Assembly: GCF_014640615.1 (NCBI RefSeq)
Contig: NZ_BMHH01000002.1
Coordinates: 1 to 64,000, forward strand
Origin: Paramesorhizobium endophyticum
GTDB taxonomy: Bacteria > Pseudomonadota > Alphaproteobacteria > Rhizobiales > Rhizobiaceae
Length of the DNA: 64,000 nt
Reading direction: 5' to 3'
The notes beneath the pieces were generated by a model that ran no database searches, was not told the DNA's origin, and saw only the letters and a program-made list of their open reading frames with translations. Position numbers and translations under genes: made by a program. This document shows positions 1 to 8,284 of this stretch, piece by piece (the stretch's first letter is position 1; each line of letters begins with the position of its first letter).

Positions 1-55
1 CAAGATCAAAGGCAGACCGCCTTCGACTTTGCCTTGGGCTAAACCGGACAGTAGT

Positions 56-144
56 GGGCTTGTCCCGAGGATCTACCGTGGCTTAATCTGTCAGGACGGT
101 AACAGCTTATCTTTTTTCTTATGGCAGATCCTCGGGACAAGCCC
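56..144. repeat. 19-bp perfect inverted repeat
   Basis: GGGCTTGTCCCGAGGATCT (56-74) is matched by its exact reverse complement at 126-144, with a 51-base spacer ending in a T-rich run. Similar 'cctcgggacaagcccgagg' palindromes are common intergenic repeats in Hyphomicrobiales genomes (recollection, not searched). Probably a dispersed palindromic element; no gene overlaps it. Confidence 0.6.
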
Positions 145-278
145 GAGGATGACGGCAGGATTACACGCCTTTTCTTCACAACGTTTCAGTTGAGCTCTGA
201 CAGACTCTAATGTCGAGGGCTACTTGTCGGTGAGTTTATACGGAGCGCTGAGGGCGAGGACGGAAGGGAGGCTCGCTC

Positions 279-430
279 AAAAAAAAAGCAAGGCTTGCGC
301 CTTGCAATTCAATACGCGTCCGATCTCTTCTCCGTATAGTCGGCGGCAGCGGAAAATCGCGCCGAGATCGCATCCTCCCAAGACTTTGACCGCGTAGGAA
401 AGCAGTTTTATACCCGCTTTCTCTTTATGC
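279..430 (-). ncRNA. Candidate small RNA with intrinsic terminator
   Basis: On the minus strand, GCAAGG-CGCAAG-CCTTGC (305-288) is followed by nine T residues (287-279), a good rho-independent terminator. No minus-strand gene lies upstream that would need it. About 150 bases upstream is a promoter-like pair GTGACA (464-459), 16-base spacer, CTATTT (442-437). The implied RNA has nested pairing: UACGCG with CGCGUA outside and GAUCUC with GAGAUC inside. Size and rod shape recall 6S RNA, but I cannot match a known family. An ORF of about 45 codons in the same place reads as a basic, unconserved-looking peptide, so I favour RNA. Confidence 0.35.
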
Positions 431-656
431 TTAAAAAAATAGCGGAATGCTCACGGATTGTCACGCAATTTTTTCATTCCCGCCTATTGTGGTGAATCAG
501 AGTGCAGGAGGCGAAAGCCTTTATCCGGCTGCGATTTGGCGCGCTTATGTCCTGCCGGGTTTGCAACCGCATGAGAAGCCGCTAAGAACCCTTTAGCTTT
601 GCTCATGCTTTCGCCTGATTCTGCAAGCATTCAGGTTTCTTAAGGTCGGTGGTCCC

Positions 657-1985
657 ATGCGTCTTTCGCGTTATTTCTTGCCCATTCTGAAGGAAAACCC
701 CAAGGAGGCGGAGATCGTCTCGCACCGGCTGATGCTGCGCGCGGGCATGATCCGCCAGCAATCCGCCGGTATTTACTCCTGGCTGCCGCTGGGCCTGAAG
801 GTGCTGAACAAGGTCTGCGACATCATCCGTGAGGAGCAGAACCGGGCAGGGGCGAACGAGATCCTAATGCCGACCATCCAGTCGGCGGATCTGTGGCGCG
901 AAAGCGGCCGCTACGATGCCTATGGCAAGGAGATGCTGCGCATCAAGGACCGGCAGGACCGCGACATGCTGTTCGGCCCGACGAACGAGGAAATGGTCAC
1001 GGACATTTTCCGCTCCTATGTCCGCTCCTACAAGGACCTGCCGCTCAATCTCTATCATATCCAGTGGAAGTTCCGCGACGAGGTGCGTCCGCGCTTCGGC
1101 GTCATGCGCTCGCGTGAATTCCTGATGAAGGACGCCTACTCCTTCGACCTCGATTTCGAGGGCGCGAAGATGGCTTATTATCGCATGTTCGTCGCCTATC
1201 TGCGCACCTTCGCCCGCGTCGGCCTGCAGGCGATCCCGATGCGCGCCGATACCGGCCCCATTGGCGGCGATCTCAGCCATGAGTTCATCATTCTGGCCGA
1301 TACGGGCGAAAGCCAGGTCTATTGCGACCGCGCCTATCTCGATCTCACCGTTCCCGGCGCCGACACCGACTTCCGCAATGACCGGCAGCTGACCGATATC
1401 GTCACCAAATGGACGACGCCCTACGCCGCGACCGACGAGATGCATGACGAAGCGGCTTGGGTCCAGGTGAAGCCCGAGGATCAGGTCTCCGCGCGCGGCA
1501 TCGAGGTCGGCCACATCTTCCATTTCGGCACCAAATATTCCGAGCCCATGGGCGCGAAAGTGCAGGGGCCTGACGGCAAGGAGCATCTGGTCTCCATGGG
1601 CTCTTACGGCATCGGCCCGTCGCGCCTCGTCGCGGCGACGATCGAAGCCTTCCATGACGAGAACGGCATCGTCTGGCCGAAGTCGATTGCGCCCTTCGGC
1701 GTCGGCATCGTCAATATGAAGCCGGGCGACGAAGCCTGCGACGCGGTTGCCGAAAAGCTCTATGCGGCCTTCACCAAGGCCGGTCTCGATCCGCTGCTCG
1801 ACGACACTGACGAGCGCCCCGGCGCGAAATTCGCCACCATGGATCTGATCGGCCTGCCGGTGCAGGTCATCGTCGGCCCGCGCGGCGTCGCGGCGGGCGA
1901 GGTCGAGGTGAAGGACCGCGCGACGGGCGAGCGTGAGACGCTTTCCGTCGAGGCGGCAATCAACAAGCTGGCAGGGCAGGCATGA
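657..1985 (+). CDS. proS: Prolyl-tRNA synthetase (short type)
   Basis: Charges tRNA-Pro with proline in the cytoplasm. The 442 residues fit the short alphaproteobacterial class, which lacks the editing insertion of the ~570-residue enterobacterial enzyme. Class II motifs are visible: motif 1 around residues 60-80 ([16 protein letters not shown]), motif 2 around 140-160 ([17 protein letters not shown]) and motif 3 near 320 (GSYGIGPSR). An anticodon-binding domain fills roughly residues 345-440. The ATG follows AAGGTCGGTGG. The stop overlaps the start of lolC by 4 bases (ATGA), so the two are translationally coupled; proS-lolC-lolD is a known order in Rhizobiales. The loss of the editing domain means mischarged Ala-tRNA-Pro must be cleared by a separate factor, not seen here. 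Confidence 0.97.
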   Translation: MRLSRYFLPILKENPKEAEIVSHRLMLRAGMIRQQSAGIYSWLPLGLKVLNKVCDIIREEQNRAGANEILMPTIQSADLWRESGRYDAYGKEMLRIKDRQDRDMLFGPTNEEMVTDIFRSYVRSYKDLPLNLYHIQWKFRDEVRPRFGVMRSREFLMKDAYSFDLDFEGAKMAYYRMFVAYLRTFARVGLQAIPMRADTGPIGGDLSHEFIILADTGESQVYCDRAYLDLTVPGADTDFRNDRQLTDIVTKWTTPYAATDEMHDEAAWVQVKPEDQVSARGIEVGHIFHFGTKYSEPMGAKVQGPDGKEHLVSMGSYGIGPSRLVAATIEAFHDENGIVWPKSIAPFGVGIVNMKPGDEACDAVAEKLYAAFTKAGLDPLLDDTDERPGAKFATMDLIGLPVQVIVGPRGVAAGEVEVKDRATGERETLSVEAAINKLAGQA

Positions 1986-3271
1986 GCGAGACGGCACCAG
2001 CCGAGACGAGGAGGGGCTCCGGCCCCTTTTCCGCATTTGAGCGGATGATCGCGTGGCGCTATTTGCGCTCGCGCCGCCGCGAGGCGTTCATCTCGGTCAT
2101 CGCCGGTTTCTCTTTCACTGGCATCATGCTGGGCGTCGCGACGCTCATCATCGTCATGGCCGTCATGAACGGCTTCCGCGCCGAGCTTCTGACCCGTATC
2201 CTCGGCATTAACGGCCATCTGGTCATGCAGCCCATGGACCGGCCTTTCGATGACTATGCCGACCTCATCAAGCGCATCGACGGAATTCCCGGCGTCTCCT
2301 TCGCCGTGCCGCTTGTCGAGGGACAGGCACTCGTGCAGGGCAATGTCGGCACGCCGACCGGCGCTCTGGTCCGCGGCCTGCGCGGCGAGGATCTCGACAA
2401 GCTGAAGCTCATTTCCGGCAATGTGAAGCAGGGGACGCTCGCGAATTTCGACAATAGCGGCGGTGTCGCCATCGGCACGCGCATGGCGCAGAATCTCGGT
2501 GTTTCCATCGGCGACAGCCTGACGATCATATCGCCCGATGGCGACATTACGCCCTTTGGCGTCAATCCGCGCGTCAAGGCCTACAAGATCGTCGCGATTT
2601 TCGAAATCGGCATGTCGGAGTTCGACGCCTCCATCGTCATCATGCCGCTGAACCAGGCCCAGCTCTTCTTCAACCAGGAGAACAAGGTCCAGTCCATCGA
2701 GGTTTACGTCAACAATCCCGATAATGTCGACGCGCTGAAGAAGCCGATTGAGGAGGTTGCCGGTCGCCAGCTGATGCTGACCGACTGGCGCCAGCGCAAC
2801 CAGGCGTTCTTCTCCACGCTCCAGGTGGAGCGCAACGTGATGTTCATGATCCTGACGCTGATCGTGCTGGTGGCGGCGCTCAATATCATCTCCGGCCTGA
2901 TCATGCTGGTGAAGGACAAGGGCAGCGACATCGCCATCCTGCGCACCATGGGCGCGACGAGCGGTTCCATCCTGCGCATTTTCCTGATGACGGGCGCCGC
3001 CATCGGCACCGCCGGCACCCTGGCGGGCGTGGTGCTGGGCGTCGTGGTCTGCCTCAATGTGGAGCGCATCCGCGAATTCTTCTCCTGGATCACAGGCACG
3101 GTCATCTTCAATCCGGAGTTCTATTTCCTGAGCCAGCTGCCGGCCAAGATGGACCCCGGCGAGACGATCTCGGTCATCGTGATGGCGCTGGGCCTCTCCT
3201 TCCTCGCCACGCTCTTCCCCGCATGGCGGGCGGCGAAGCTCGATCCGGTCGAAGCCCTGAGGTATGAGTGA
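1982..3271 (+). CDS. lolC: Lipoprotein-releasing ABC transporter permease (LolC/LolE family)
   Basis: Inner-membrane permease that, with LolD, extracts outer-membrane lipoproteins for hand-over to LolA. The 429 residues have the family layout: an N-terminal transmembrane helix (about 38-60, starting after [10 protein letters not shown]), a large periplasmic domain (about 60-280), and a C-terminal FtsX-like block of three helices (about 285-415) with the conserved AILRTMGAT segment. It starts within the proS stop and its own stop overlaps the lolD start, so the three are one transcription unit. Only one permease gene is present, as is usual in alphaproteobacteria, so the complex is probably a homodimer instead of a LolC/LolE pair (inference). 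Confidence 0.93.
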   Translation: MSETAPAETRRGSGPFSAFERMIAWRYLRSRRREAFISVIAGFSFTGIMLGVATLIIVMAVMNGFRAELLTRILGINGHLVMQPMDRPFDDYADLIKRIDGIPGVSFAVPLVEGQALVQGNVGTPTGALVRGLRGEDLDKLKLISGNVKQGTLANFDNSGGVAIGTRMAQNLGVSIGDSLTIISPDGDITPFGVNPRVKAYKIVAIFEIGMSEFDASIVIMPLNQAQLFFNQENKVQSIEVYVNNPDNVDALKKPIEEVAGRQLMLTDWRQRNQAFFSTLQVERNVMFMILTLIVLVAALNIISGLIMLVKDKGSDIAILRTMGATSGSILRIFLMTGAAIGTAGTLAGVVLGVVVCLNVERIREFFSWITGTVIFNPEFYFLSQLPAKMDPGETISVIVMALGLSFLATLFPAWRAAKLDPVEALRYE

Positions 3272-3969
3272 TGGCGCGAAAGCCGGTTAAAACGACTCCC
3301 ATCCTCCAACTGTCAGGCGTCAATCGCGCCTATTCGGAGGCCGGACGCGATCTGGTCATCCTGAAGAAGGCCGATTTTACGCTCGGGCGCGGCGAGATGG
3401 TCGCGCTCGTCGCCCCGTCGGGCGCGGGCAAATCGACGCTTCTGCACACGGCGGGCCTGCTTGAGCATCCCGACAGCGGCGATGTGGTGCTGGATGGGCG
3501 GCCTTGCAGCGGCCTTTCCGATGAGGAACGCACGGCCATCCGCCGCAACGATGTCGGCTTCGTCTATCAGTTTCATCACCTCCTGCCGGAATTCACGGCG
3601 CTGGAAAATGTGATGATTCCCCAAATGGTGCGCGGCCTCTCCAAGACGGCCGCCGCCGAGCGGGCGCAACAATTGCTCGATTACATGAAAATCGGCCAGC
3701 GCGCCGCGCATCGCCCGGCGGAGCTTTCCGGTGGCGAGCAGCAGCGCGTGGCAATCGCCCGCGCCGTCGCCAACGCGCCCTTGGTGCTGCTCGCCGACGA
3801 GCCCACCGGCAATCTCGACCCTCAGACGGCGGGCTATGTCTTCGACGCGCTGGAAGCCCTGGTGCGCCAATCCGGCCTCTCCGCCCTCATCGCCACCCAC
3901 AATCACGAACTCGCCGCCCGCATGGACCGGCGGGTGACGCTGAAAGATGGGAAAGTGGTGGATGTGTAA
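3268..3969 (+). CDS. lolD: Lipoprotein-releasing ABC transporter ATP-binding protein LolD
   Basis: ATPase subunit driving lipoprotein release from the inner membrane. All nucleotide-binding motifs are present in 233 residues: Walker [10 protein letters not shown] (about 49-57), Q-loop [10 protein letters not shown], signature [14 protein letters not shown], Walker [13 protein letters not shown] and H-loop ATHNHEL. The first possible start is GTG at 3268, overlapping the lolC stop; ATG at 3271 is one codon later and equally likely. It is followed by a long tandem-repeat hairpin (3970-4085) that separates it from the convergent PilZ gene and probably terminates transcription from both sides. 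Confidence 0.95.
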   Translation: MMARKPVKTTPILQLSGVNRAYSEAGRDLVILKKADFTLGRGEMVALVAPSGAGKSTLLHTAGLLEHPDSGDVVLDGRPCSGLSDEERTAIRRNDVGFVYQFHHLLPEFTALENVMIPQMVRGLSKTAAAERAQQLLDYMKIGQRAAHRPAELSGGEQQRVAIARAVANAPLVLLADEPTGNLDPQTAGYVFDALEALVRQSGLSALIATHNHELAARMDRRVTLKDGKVVDV

Positions 3970-4086
3970 GTGAGTGAGATAGTGAGATAGTGAGATAGTG
4001 AGGTAGTGAGGTAGTGAACAGTGAGATAGGATTTTTTTGCCTACTACCTCACTACCTCACTACCTCACTATTCACTATCTCACTTT
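3970..4086. repeat. Tandem-octamer hairpin, probable bidirectional terminator
   Basis: The left arm (3970-4030) is a run of 8-base units, GTGAGATA about three times then GTGAGGTA about twice, ending in GTGAGATAG. A short T-rich loop (4031-4040) follows, and the right arm (4041-4085) is the complementary run CTACCTCA repeated three times plus CTATCTCACT. The arms can pair over more than 40 bases. It lies exactly between the stops of two convergent genes. Two similar elements occur in this window at 18067-18149 and 40589-40680. Confidence 0.75.
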
Positions 4087-4089
4087 CCT

Positions 4090-4689
4090 CTAAAGCCGCT
4101 CCAGCATTTCCCGCTGCTGCACATGCGCGAACTCTATCGCGATGCCGTCCTCGAAATGGCGGACCACTGAGCCGCGCATGGTCCCGAGCGTGACTGATGT
4201 GCGCAGCGCAGGGCGCACATCGATTTCGATGGCGGCGCCCGAGAGCGAAAGGTCGATGATCCGGCAGGGATATTGCCGCCCGTCAGCGAGGGTCAGCACA
4301 TTGTTCGGGTTGCGCGGCGCGATGCGCTCATGGCGGCGGTCTTCCGGCAGATCCAACTCATGCTTGTTGGCAAGCCAGGTCAATTGCGCCGCAAGCTTGT
4401 CCTTCTTGCGCTCCGAGGCGGTCAGCAACAAGAGAAAGCCGTCCGGTGTCTGACGCAGCACGCTGCCCTCGATGCGCCCGACATGATCGACATAGGCAAT
4501 GATTCGCTCACCGACCCGGCCCAGCCGCTCGCCGTGAAGCAGCGCGCTGCCTGGTGACATCTCAGCGACGATGCAGGAATATTCCGACCGGTCCTCGAGC
4601 ATGTAGCGCCCGTGAAGGTTCACCGTCACAGGATTGAAGTTCTTGTGCGGAGCGTCGTCCCCGGTCCGGCTGTCCGCCTGTGCGTGCAT
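4090..4689 (-). CDS. Tandem PilZ-domain protein (probable c-di-GMP effector)
   Basis: A 199-residue cytoplasmic protein with two PilZ-like domains. The C-terminal one (about 115-199) has both ligand-binding signatures: RRHER (RxxxR) and DLSLSGA ((D/N)xSxxG). The N-terminal one (about 20-95) has the beta-barrel pattern but no clear RxxxR, so it looks degenerate and may serve dimerisation. PilZ proteins bind cyclic di-GMP to control motility, envelope polysaccharide or transcription; the target here is not shown by context. The ATG follows AGGAAAAA. It lies 76 bases downstream of the PAS_5 gene on the same strand, so the two may be co-transcribed. Confidence 0.8.
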   Translation of the reverse strand: MHAQADSRTGDDAPHKNFNPVTVNLHGRYMLEDRSEYSCIVAEMSPGSALLHGERLGRVGERIIAYVDHVGRIEGSVLRQTPDGFLLLLTASERKKDKLAAQLTWLANKHELDLPEDRRHERIAPRNPNNVLTLADGRQYPCRIIDLSLSGAAIEIDVRPALRTSVTLGTMRGSVVRHFEDGIAIEFAHVQQREMLERL

Positions 4690-4765
4690 TTTTTCCTGCG
4701 CAAGTGCTCATATGGTTGCTCACAAGGGTAAATGGCGCGCGTTAATATCGGGTAAGGAATATTCC

Positions 4766-5383
4766 TCAGGACTTCCCCCCATTGAGGACGGTCAGATGGC
4801 GGAACCGTCGCGACACGGCGGGGCCGGTGAAATGCACAGGCTCCTGCAGATAGACGGAAGGAGCGCCCGCGCCCGCGGCTGCCTTGAGCGCGACCTGTAA
4901 TTCCCGGCGCGGGTCGATCAGATCGATCGCGCGCGCGGTGTTTTCGGTGATTCTATCGGCGCCGAGCCAATAGGCCGGATCGACAGCGGCCATCGATCCG
5001 ATCAGCCGGGAGTCGGCCAACGGGAGGAGCAGGGTTTCGAAAGCCGCGCTGCGGCCAGATTGGCTCTTCCCTTCCTGCTCGATGATTGCGGCTCGCTTGT
5101 CCTCGAACACCATTTGCAGGATCTGCCGGATGCCCGTGCGGTCCTCCGCCTTCCAGAGCGAAAGGAAGCTCGCATTCTTCAATTCGCCGCCGTAGACCGT
5201 GCAAAGCCGTGTCCCGGCAAGCCGGAAGCGCGCATCCGAATCCACCGGCAGTTCCAGGATAAAGATATCGGGCAACTGCCTTGCTATCGCCCCCGGCTCG
5301 ATCTCGGCCTGCTCCGGGGCAGGGCGCTTACCGCGGATGCGGTTCCAGTAAGCCAGAAGCTCTGCTGTGCCATCATGCTTCAT
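4766..5383 (-). CDS. PAS_5 family (DUF1457-like) protein
   Basis: A 205-residue protein resembling the PAS_5 family, which is widespread and poorly characterised in alphaproteobacteria. Typical features are the N-terminal AYWNRIRGKRPAPEQAEIEP, the LPDIFILEL strand, a FRLAGTRLC segment and a C-terminal half with LIGSMAAVDPAYWLG. No output domain (kinase, GGDEF or HTH) follows, so if it senses anything it must act through a partner. The adjacent PilZ gene on the same strand makes a cyclic-di-GMP link possible but unproven. Family call from sequence pattern; function unknown. Confidence 0.65.
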   Translation of the reverse strand: MKHDGTAELLAYWNRIRGKRPAPEQAEIEPGAIARQLPDIFILELPVDSDARFRLAGTRLCTVYGGELKNASFLSLWKAEDRTGIRQILQMVFEDKRAAIIEQEGKSQSGRSAAFETLLLPLADSRLIGSMAAVDPAYWLGADRITENTARAIDLIDPRRELQVALKAAAGAGAPSVYLQEPVHFTGPAVSRRFRHLTVLNGGKS

Positions 5384-5579
5384 CGGTATGTCTCATTTCC
5401 GGATCATGTGCCGTGGCGGCACATTCTTGGCCTGGGTTCTCGCTCGCCAGACTCGGGGTGCAGGAACCGTGCCATCCGGAAGGGTTAATGGCTACCTTAA
5501 CCCTTTATTCATCCACCGCGCCGCCCGGTTAAGGTTAACAAATGCTTTCTATTGCATGGGTGGCTGATATATGGCTAAG

Positions 5580-5688
5580 GTAGCAATCGGAAGAAACCTT
5601 TGTCATTGCAGCACTTTCTCCAGACTTACACGAGCACGGGTGGGGGCCCGGCCAGGCCGTTCAGGTTTTCCTGAACGGCCTTTTTTTT
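5580..5688 (+). ncRNA. Candidate small RNA
   Basis: A textbook intrinsic terminator ends this region: AGGCCGTTCAGG (5654-5665), TTTT loop, CCTGAACGGCCT (5670-5681), then eight T residues. No plus-strand gene precedes it; the nearest upstream gene points the other way. The transcript would therefore be a free-standing RNA of roughly 100-200 bases. The 5' end is a guess: TATATG near 5568-5573 could be a -10 element, but no good -35 accompanies it. I do not recognise the RNA family. Confidence 0.45.
5654..5688 (+). terminator. Strong rho-independent terminator
   Basis: Perfect 12-bp GC-rich stem, 4-base loop and 8-T tract on the plus strand. It has no plus-strand coding gene upstream, which is the main argument for a small RNA here. 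Confidence 0.85.
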
Positions 5689-5795
5689 ACCACTGGCCGT
5701 TCATAATTGAGCATGGGCTGAAAAAGTTGCAGGGTATTTCGGATAAGTCATGCGGCTGAGATGAGCCTGAGCCGACTCAATTACCGGAGAATCAC

Positions 5796-6515
5796 TTGAG
5801 CCAAGCGCGGACGTCCGAACCGGTTTTCAATATTCCGGGCATCATCCTGTTCTTCATCGGCCTCTGCGTCGTGGCGTATCTCGCCCAGAATTATGTGCTC
5901 GACGCCGGGCAGAATCTCTGGGTCATGGTCAATCTCGCCTTCTGGCCCGTGCGCTTTTCGCAAGGCGGAGGCTTCGCCGATCCGGCCGCCTGGGGCTCTG
6001 CCGTCACCTATTCCTTCCTGCATGGCGGCTTTGCGCACATCGCGGTCAACATGGTGTGGCTCGCCGCCTTCGGTTCGCCGCTCGCAGGCCGCATCGGCAC
6101 GGTGCGGATGGTGATCTTCTGGATCGTCACCTCCATCGCCGCGGCCTTCGCCCAGTACATCGTCAATCCCGACATGGCGGCCCCGCTGGTTGGCGCTTCC
6201 GGCGCGATTTCCGGCATGATGGGTGCCGCCGCCCGTTATGGCTTCCGCCGGGTGCCAGAGCCTTCGCACAGGAACAGGTCGGAGTTCGCAGGCCCGTTGC
6301 TGCCCATCGGCGTCGCATTGACCTCCCGCACCGTCCTTACCTTCCTCGCGGTCTGGTTCATCACCAATCTCCTGGTGGGGCTGGTGTCCCTGACGCCATC
6401 GATGGAAGCCGCGAATATCGCCTGGGAAGCGCATATCGGCGGCTTTATCGTCGGGTTCTTCGGCATAAGCCTTCTCGACCGGCCGAATCCTCTCGATCAT
6501 TCAAGGTATCGTTGA
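5796..6515 (+). CDS. Rhomboid family intramembrane serine protease
   Basis: A 239-residue polytopic membrane protein. Rhomboid hallmarks are present: HGGFAHIAVNM in the second conserved block, the catalytic serine in GASGAISG (Ser135) and the catalytic histidine in HIGGFIVG (His213). Six hydrophobic segments fit the basic rhomboid core. The start is TTG at 5796, with CCGGAGAA 8-10 bases before it; the in-phase region has no upstream ATG, and the ATG at 5761 is in another frame that stops at once. Rhomboids cleave single-pass membrane proteins inside the bilayer; the substrate cannot be read from context. Confidence 0.88.
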   Translation: MSQARTSEPVFNIPGIILFFIGLCVVAYLAQNYVLDAGQNLWVMVNLAFWPVRFSQGGGFADPAAWGSAVTYSFLHGGFAHIAVNMVWLAAFGSPLAGRIGTVRMVIFWIVTSIAAAFAQYIVNPDMAAPLVGASGAISGMMGAAARYGFRRVPEPSHRNRSEFAGPLLPIGVALTSRTVLTFLAVWFITNLLVGLVSLTPSMEAANIAWEAHIGGFIVGFFGISLLDRPNPLDHSRYR

Positions 6516-6622
6516 AATATTTCTGGCGCCCAGCTTTACCGCGTGCTTCTCTGCGCCATATTATTCTATCAGGCCGGAAGAGGAGGGATCATGCGGCTGG
6601 TAAATACTTGGTGGAGGAAGCT

Positions 6623-7054
6623 ATGACAGTCAGATCTATCCTCGAAAGCAAGGGGCGCAATGTCATCAGCATTATGCCCGATGCCACGCTCATGGAGGCC
6701 GTCGCGATTCTGGCGCTGCATCGCATCGGCGCAATCGTCGTCTGCGATGGCGGCAAGGCAATCAAGGGCATCCTGTCGGAACGCGATATCGTCCGCGCCA
6801 TCGCCGGGGAGGGCGCCCGGGCGCTGGAGCTGAAGGTTTCCGATTTAATGACCAGCAAGGTCCATGTCTGTCGTGAGAATCACACCATCAACGAGGTGAT
6901 GGAAATCATGACGGTCAACCGCTTCCGCCATCTGCCGGTCGAACGCGACGGCTGCCTCGACGGCATCGTCTCCATCGGCGACGTGGTCAAGAAGCGCATC
7001 GAGGAAGTCGAACGCGAGGCGGAAGAGATCAAGGCGTATATCGCGACGGCGTAA
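6623..7054 (+). CDS. Two-CBS-domain protein
   Basis: A 143-residue soluble protein made almost entirely of a Bateman pair: CBS 1 at about residues 8-60 and CBS 2 at about 75-128, each with the GI(L/V)S-hE/GD-hV signature (GILSERDIVRAIA; GIVSIGDVVKKRI). CBS pairs bind adenine nucleotides or similar ligands and regulate partners; no catalytic domain is attached. I chose ATG 6623 because GGAGGAAG lies 4-11 bases before it. The reading frame is open further upstream to 6056, but that part overlaps the rhomboid gene in another phase and does not read like protein. A charged C-terminal helix (EEVEREAEEIKAY) ends it. Confidence 0.85.
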   Translation: MTVRSILESKGRNVISIMPDATLMEAVAILALHRIGAIVVCDGGKAIKGILSERDIVRAIAGEGARALELKVSDLMTSKVHVCRENHTINEVMEIMTVNRFRHLPVERDGCLDGIVSIGDVVKKRIEEVEREAEEIKAYIATA

Positions 7055-7065
7055 GGTTGGCGCCT

Positions 7066-7086
7066 CCTTCCCCCTTGCGGGGAAGG
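7066..7086. terminator. Hairpin between convergent genes
   Basis: CCTTCCCC (7066-7073) pairs with GGGGAAGG (7079-7086) around a 5-base loop, between the stops of the CBS gene and rlmB. There is no T tract. The sequence CCTCCTTCCCCCTTGCGG also occurs at 56827-56844, so this may be a fragment of a dispersed palindromic repeat acting as a terminator. Confidence 0.5.
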
Positions 7087-7096
7087 TGGTGCGAGC

Positions 7097-7951
7097 TTAC
7101 TGCCCTAGATACCGCCTCACCGCATAAAGCGAAATCGCCGCCGCGTTCGAGACGTTGAGCGATTTGATCGCGCCGGGCATGTCGAGGCGCGCGAGCGTGG
7201 TCACCGTTTCGCGCGTCTTCTGCCGTAGGCCCTTGCCCTCGGCACCCAGCACTAGCGCGATACGCTCACCGGCCAGAGCTGATTCGAGCTCTGCCGGTCC
7301 CTCCGAATCAAGGCCGATGGTGGTGAAGCCAAGCTCGTGAAGCTCGCCCAGCGCGTCCGCCAGATTGCGCACTTCGATATGGGGAATCATTTCCAGCGCG
7401 CCGGAAGCGGCCTTGGCAAGAACGCCTGATTCCTGCGGGCTGTGGCGCGCCGTGGTGATGAGCGCGCCTGCGCCGAAAGCCACCGCCGAGCGCATGATCG
7501 CGCCGACATTGTGCGGATCGGTCACCTGGTCGAGCACCAGCAGCAGCGTGCTTTCCTCGAGATCAGCAAGTCTTTTGGCCGGCAGCGGCTCGGCCTCGAT
7601 CATCACCCCCTGATGCACCGCCTCCGAGCCGGTCTCCTTGTCGATCGCCCTCGGCTCGACGATTTCCACAGGGAAGGGAAAGGCTTGTGATTCTGCGATT
7701 TCGAGCCGCGCCGCCGCGTTCTTCGTCACCAGCATCCGCCGGATCCGCCGTTCGGGATTGTCGATCGCGGCGCGAACCGTATGCAAGCCGTAAAGTCGGA
7801 CCAAACCTTCAGGCGCGGACGTGCCTTCCGTCGCCAGTCTTGCCGGGCGCGTTTTCTGCCCGCCCGCACCCGCCTTCGTGTCGCGATGCTGGCGGCGGAG
7901 GCGCGCATAGTGGGAATCTTTGGGTGTTTTCGAGGACTGATTATCGTTCAT
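7097..7951 (-). CDS. rlmB: 23S rRNA (guanosine-2'-O-)-methyltransferase RlmB
   Basis: SpoU/TrmH-family (SPOUT, alpha/beta-knot) enzyme that 2'-O-methylates a guanosine in the peptidyl-transferase region of 23S rRNA (G2251 in E. coli numbering). Its 284 residues include an N-terminal RNA-binding substrate domain (about 45-115, from LYGLHTVRAA) and the catalytic knot with motif 1 VTDPHNVGAIMRSA, motif 2 LGAEGKGLR and motif 3 SLNVSNAAAISLYAVRR. The basic, low-complexity first 40 residues are typical of rhizobial versions. It is transcribed away from the tRNA-Tyr promoter region. Confidence 0.92.
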   Translation of the reverse strand: MNDNQSSKTPKDSHYARLRRQHRDTKAGAGGQKTRPARLATEGTSAPEGLVRLYGLHTVRAAIDNPERRIRRMLVTKNAAARLEIAESQAFPFPVEIVEPRAIDKETGSEAVHQGVMIEAEPLPAKRLADLEESTLLLVLDQVTDPHNVGAIMRSAVAFGAGALITTARHSPQESGVLAKAASGALEMIPHIEVRNLADALGELHELGFTTIGLDSEGPAELESALAGERIALVLGAEGKGLRQKTRETVTTLARLDMPGAIKSLNVSNAAAISLYAVRRYLGQ

Positions 7952-8062
7952 GGCGGGGCTTATAACCTGTTGCGTAGCGGGGCGATAGGGAGCAGGCCGC
8001 TATCGGCCAGCCGGAATTTGCGCGTCTGGCTAAACTCTTCAAGACTTTTGCGATATCCCCTG

Positions 8063-8091
8063 TTGACAGGCGAGGGGCTTCTCTGCATAAC
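8063..8091 (+). promoter_or_regulatory. Promoter of the tRNA-Tyr/tRNA-Gly/tufA unit
   Basis: TTGACA (8063-8068), 17-base spacer, CATAAC (8086-8091): a near-consensus housekeeping promoter 82 bases before the mature 5' end of tRNA-Tyr. The strong -35 fits a highly expressed translation operon. Confidence 0.7.
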
Positions 8092-8172
8092 GCGCCCCAC
8101 GGATGAGCCACCTGCTTTCCAGGCGGAGCGCCCGTATAAATGCCTAGTCGCTCGACTCCGCTGGCAGTGACC

Positions 8173-8257
8173 GGAGGGGTGCCCGAGTGGTTAAAGGGGA
8201 CGGACTGTAAATCCGTTGGCTTGGCCTACGTTGGTTCGAATCCAACCCCCTCCACCA
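8173..8257 (+). tRNA. tRNA-Tyr (GUA)
   Basis: An 85-base class II tRNA with GGAGGGG/CCCCTCC acceptor stem, A discriminator and genome-encoded CCA. The anticodon loop CTGTAAA gives GUA. The long variable arm (TTGGCTTGGCCTACG region) is normal for bacterial tRNA-Tyr. First product of the tRNA-tufA transcript. Confidence 0.95.
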
Positions 8258-8284
8258 CTGCCGGAGTTCGGAGTCGTTGAGTGT

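Larger units (their letters stand above)
1..656. other. Non-coding stretch upstream of proS
   Basis: I see no credible gene in these 656 bases. They hold a 19-bp inverted repeat (56-74 and 126-144), a minus-strand intrinsic terminator (279-305) with a promoter-like sequence upstream of it (437-464), and an inverted pair AGGCGAAAGC (509-518) / GCTTTCGCCT (607-616) just before proS that could fold the proS leader. Known relatives usually have a DUF1467 gene directly before proS; it is absent here, which suggests a local rearrangement (inference). Confidence 0.6.
5384..5795. other. Intergenic region with inverted repeat and small-RNA candidate
   Basis: The 412 bases between the divergent PAS_5 and rhomboid genes hold no convincing gene. 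There is an inverted repeat GGGTTAA (5482-5488) / TTAACCC (5497-5503), further TTAA-rich sequence (5527-5540), a possible small RNA with a strong terminator (ending 5688), and the leader of the rhomboid gene. The possible 62-codon ORF at 5571-5759 runs straight through the terminator and is rejected. Confidence 0.6.

Noticed and set aside
500..656. T-box or amino-acid riboswitch before proS
   Set aside because: T-boxes are essentially absent from Proteobacteria of this kind and no T-box consensus or antiterminator is seen; only a 10-bp inverted pair is present.
3970..4086. Repeats resembling a CRISPR array
   Set aside because: Units are about 8 bases with no spacers, the two halves are inverted to each other, and there are no cas genes.
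5571..5759. 62-codon plus-strand ORF
   Set aside because: It runs through a strong terminator, has no family-like sequence, and ends in the leader of the rhomboid gene.
6056..6622. Upstream extension of the CBS protein
   Set aside because: This part overlaps the rhomboid gene in another phase and has Arg-rich shadow composition; ATG 6623 has a good ribosome-binding site.
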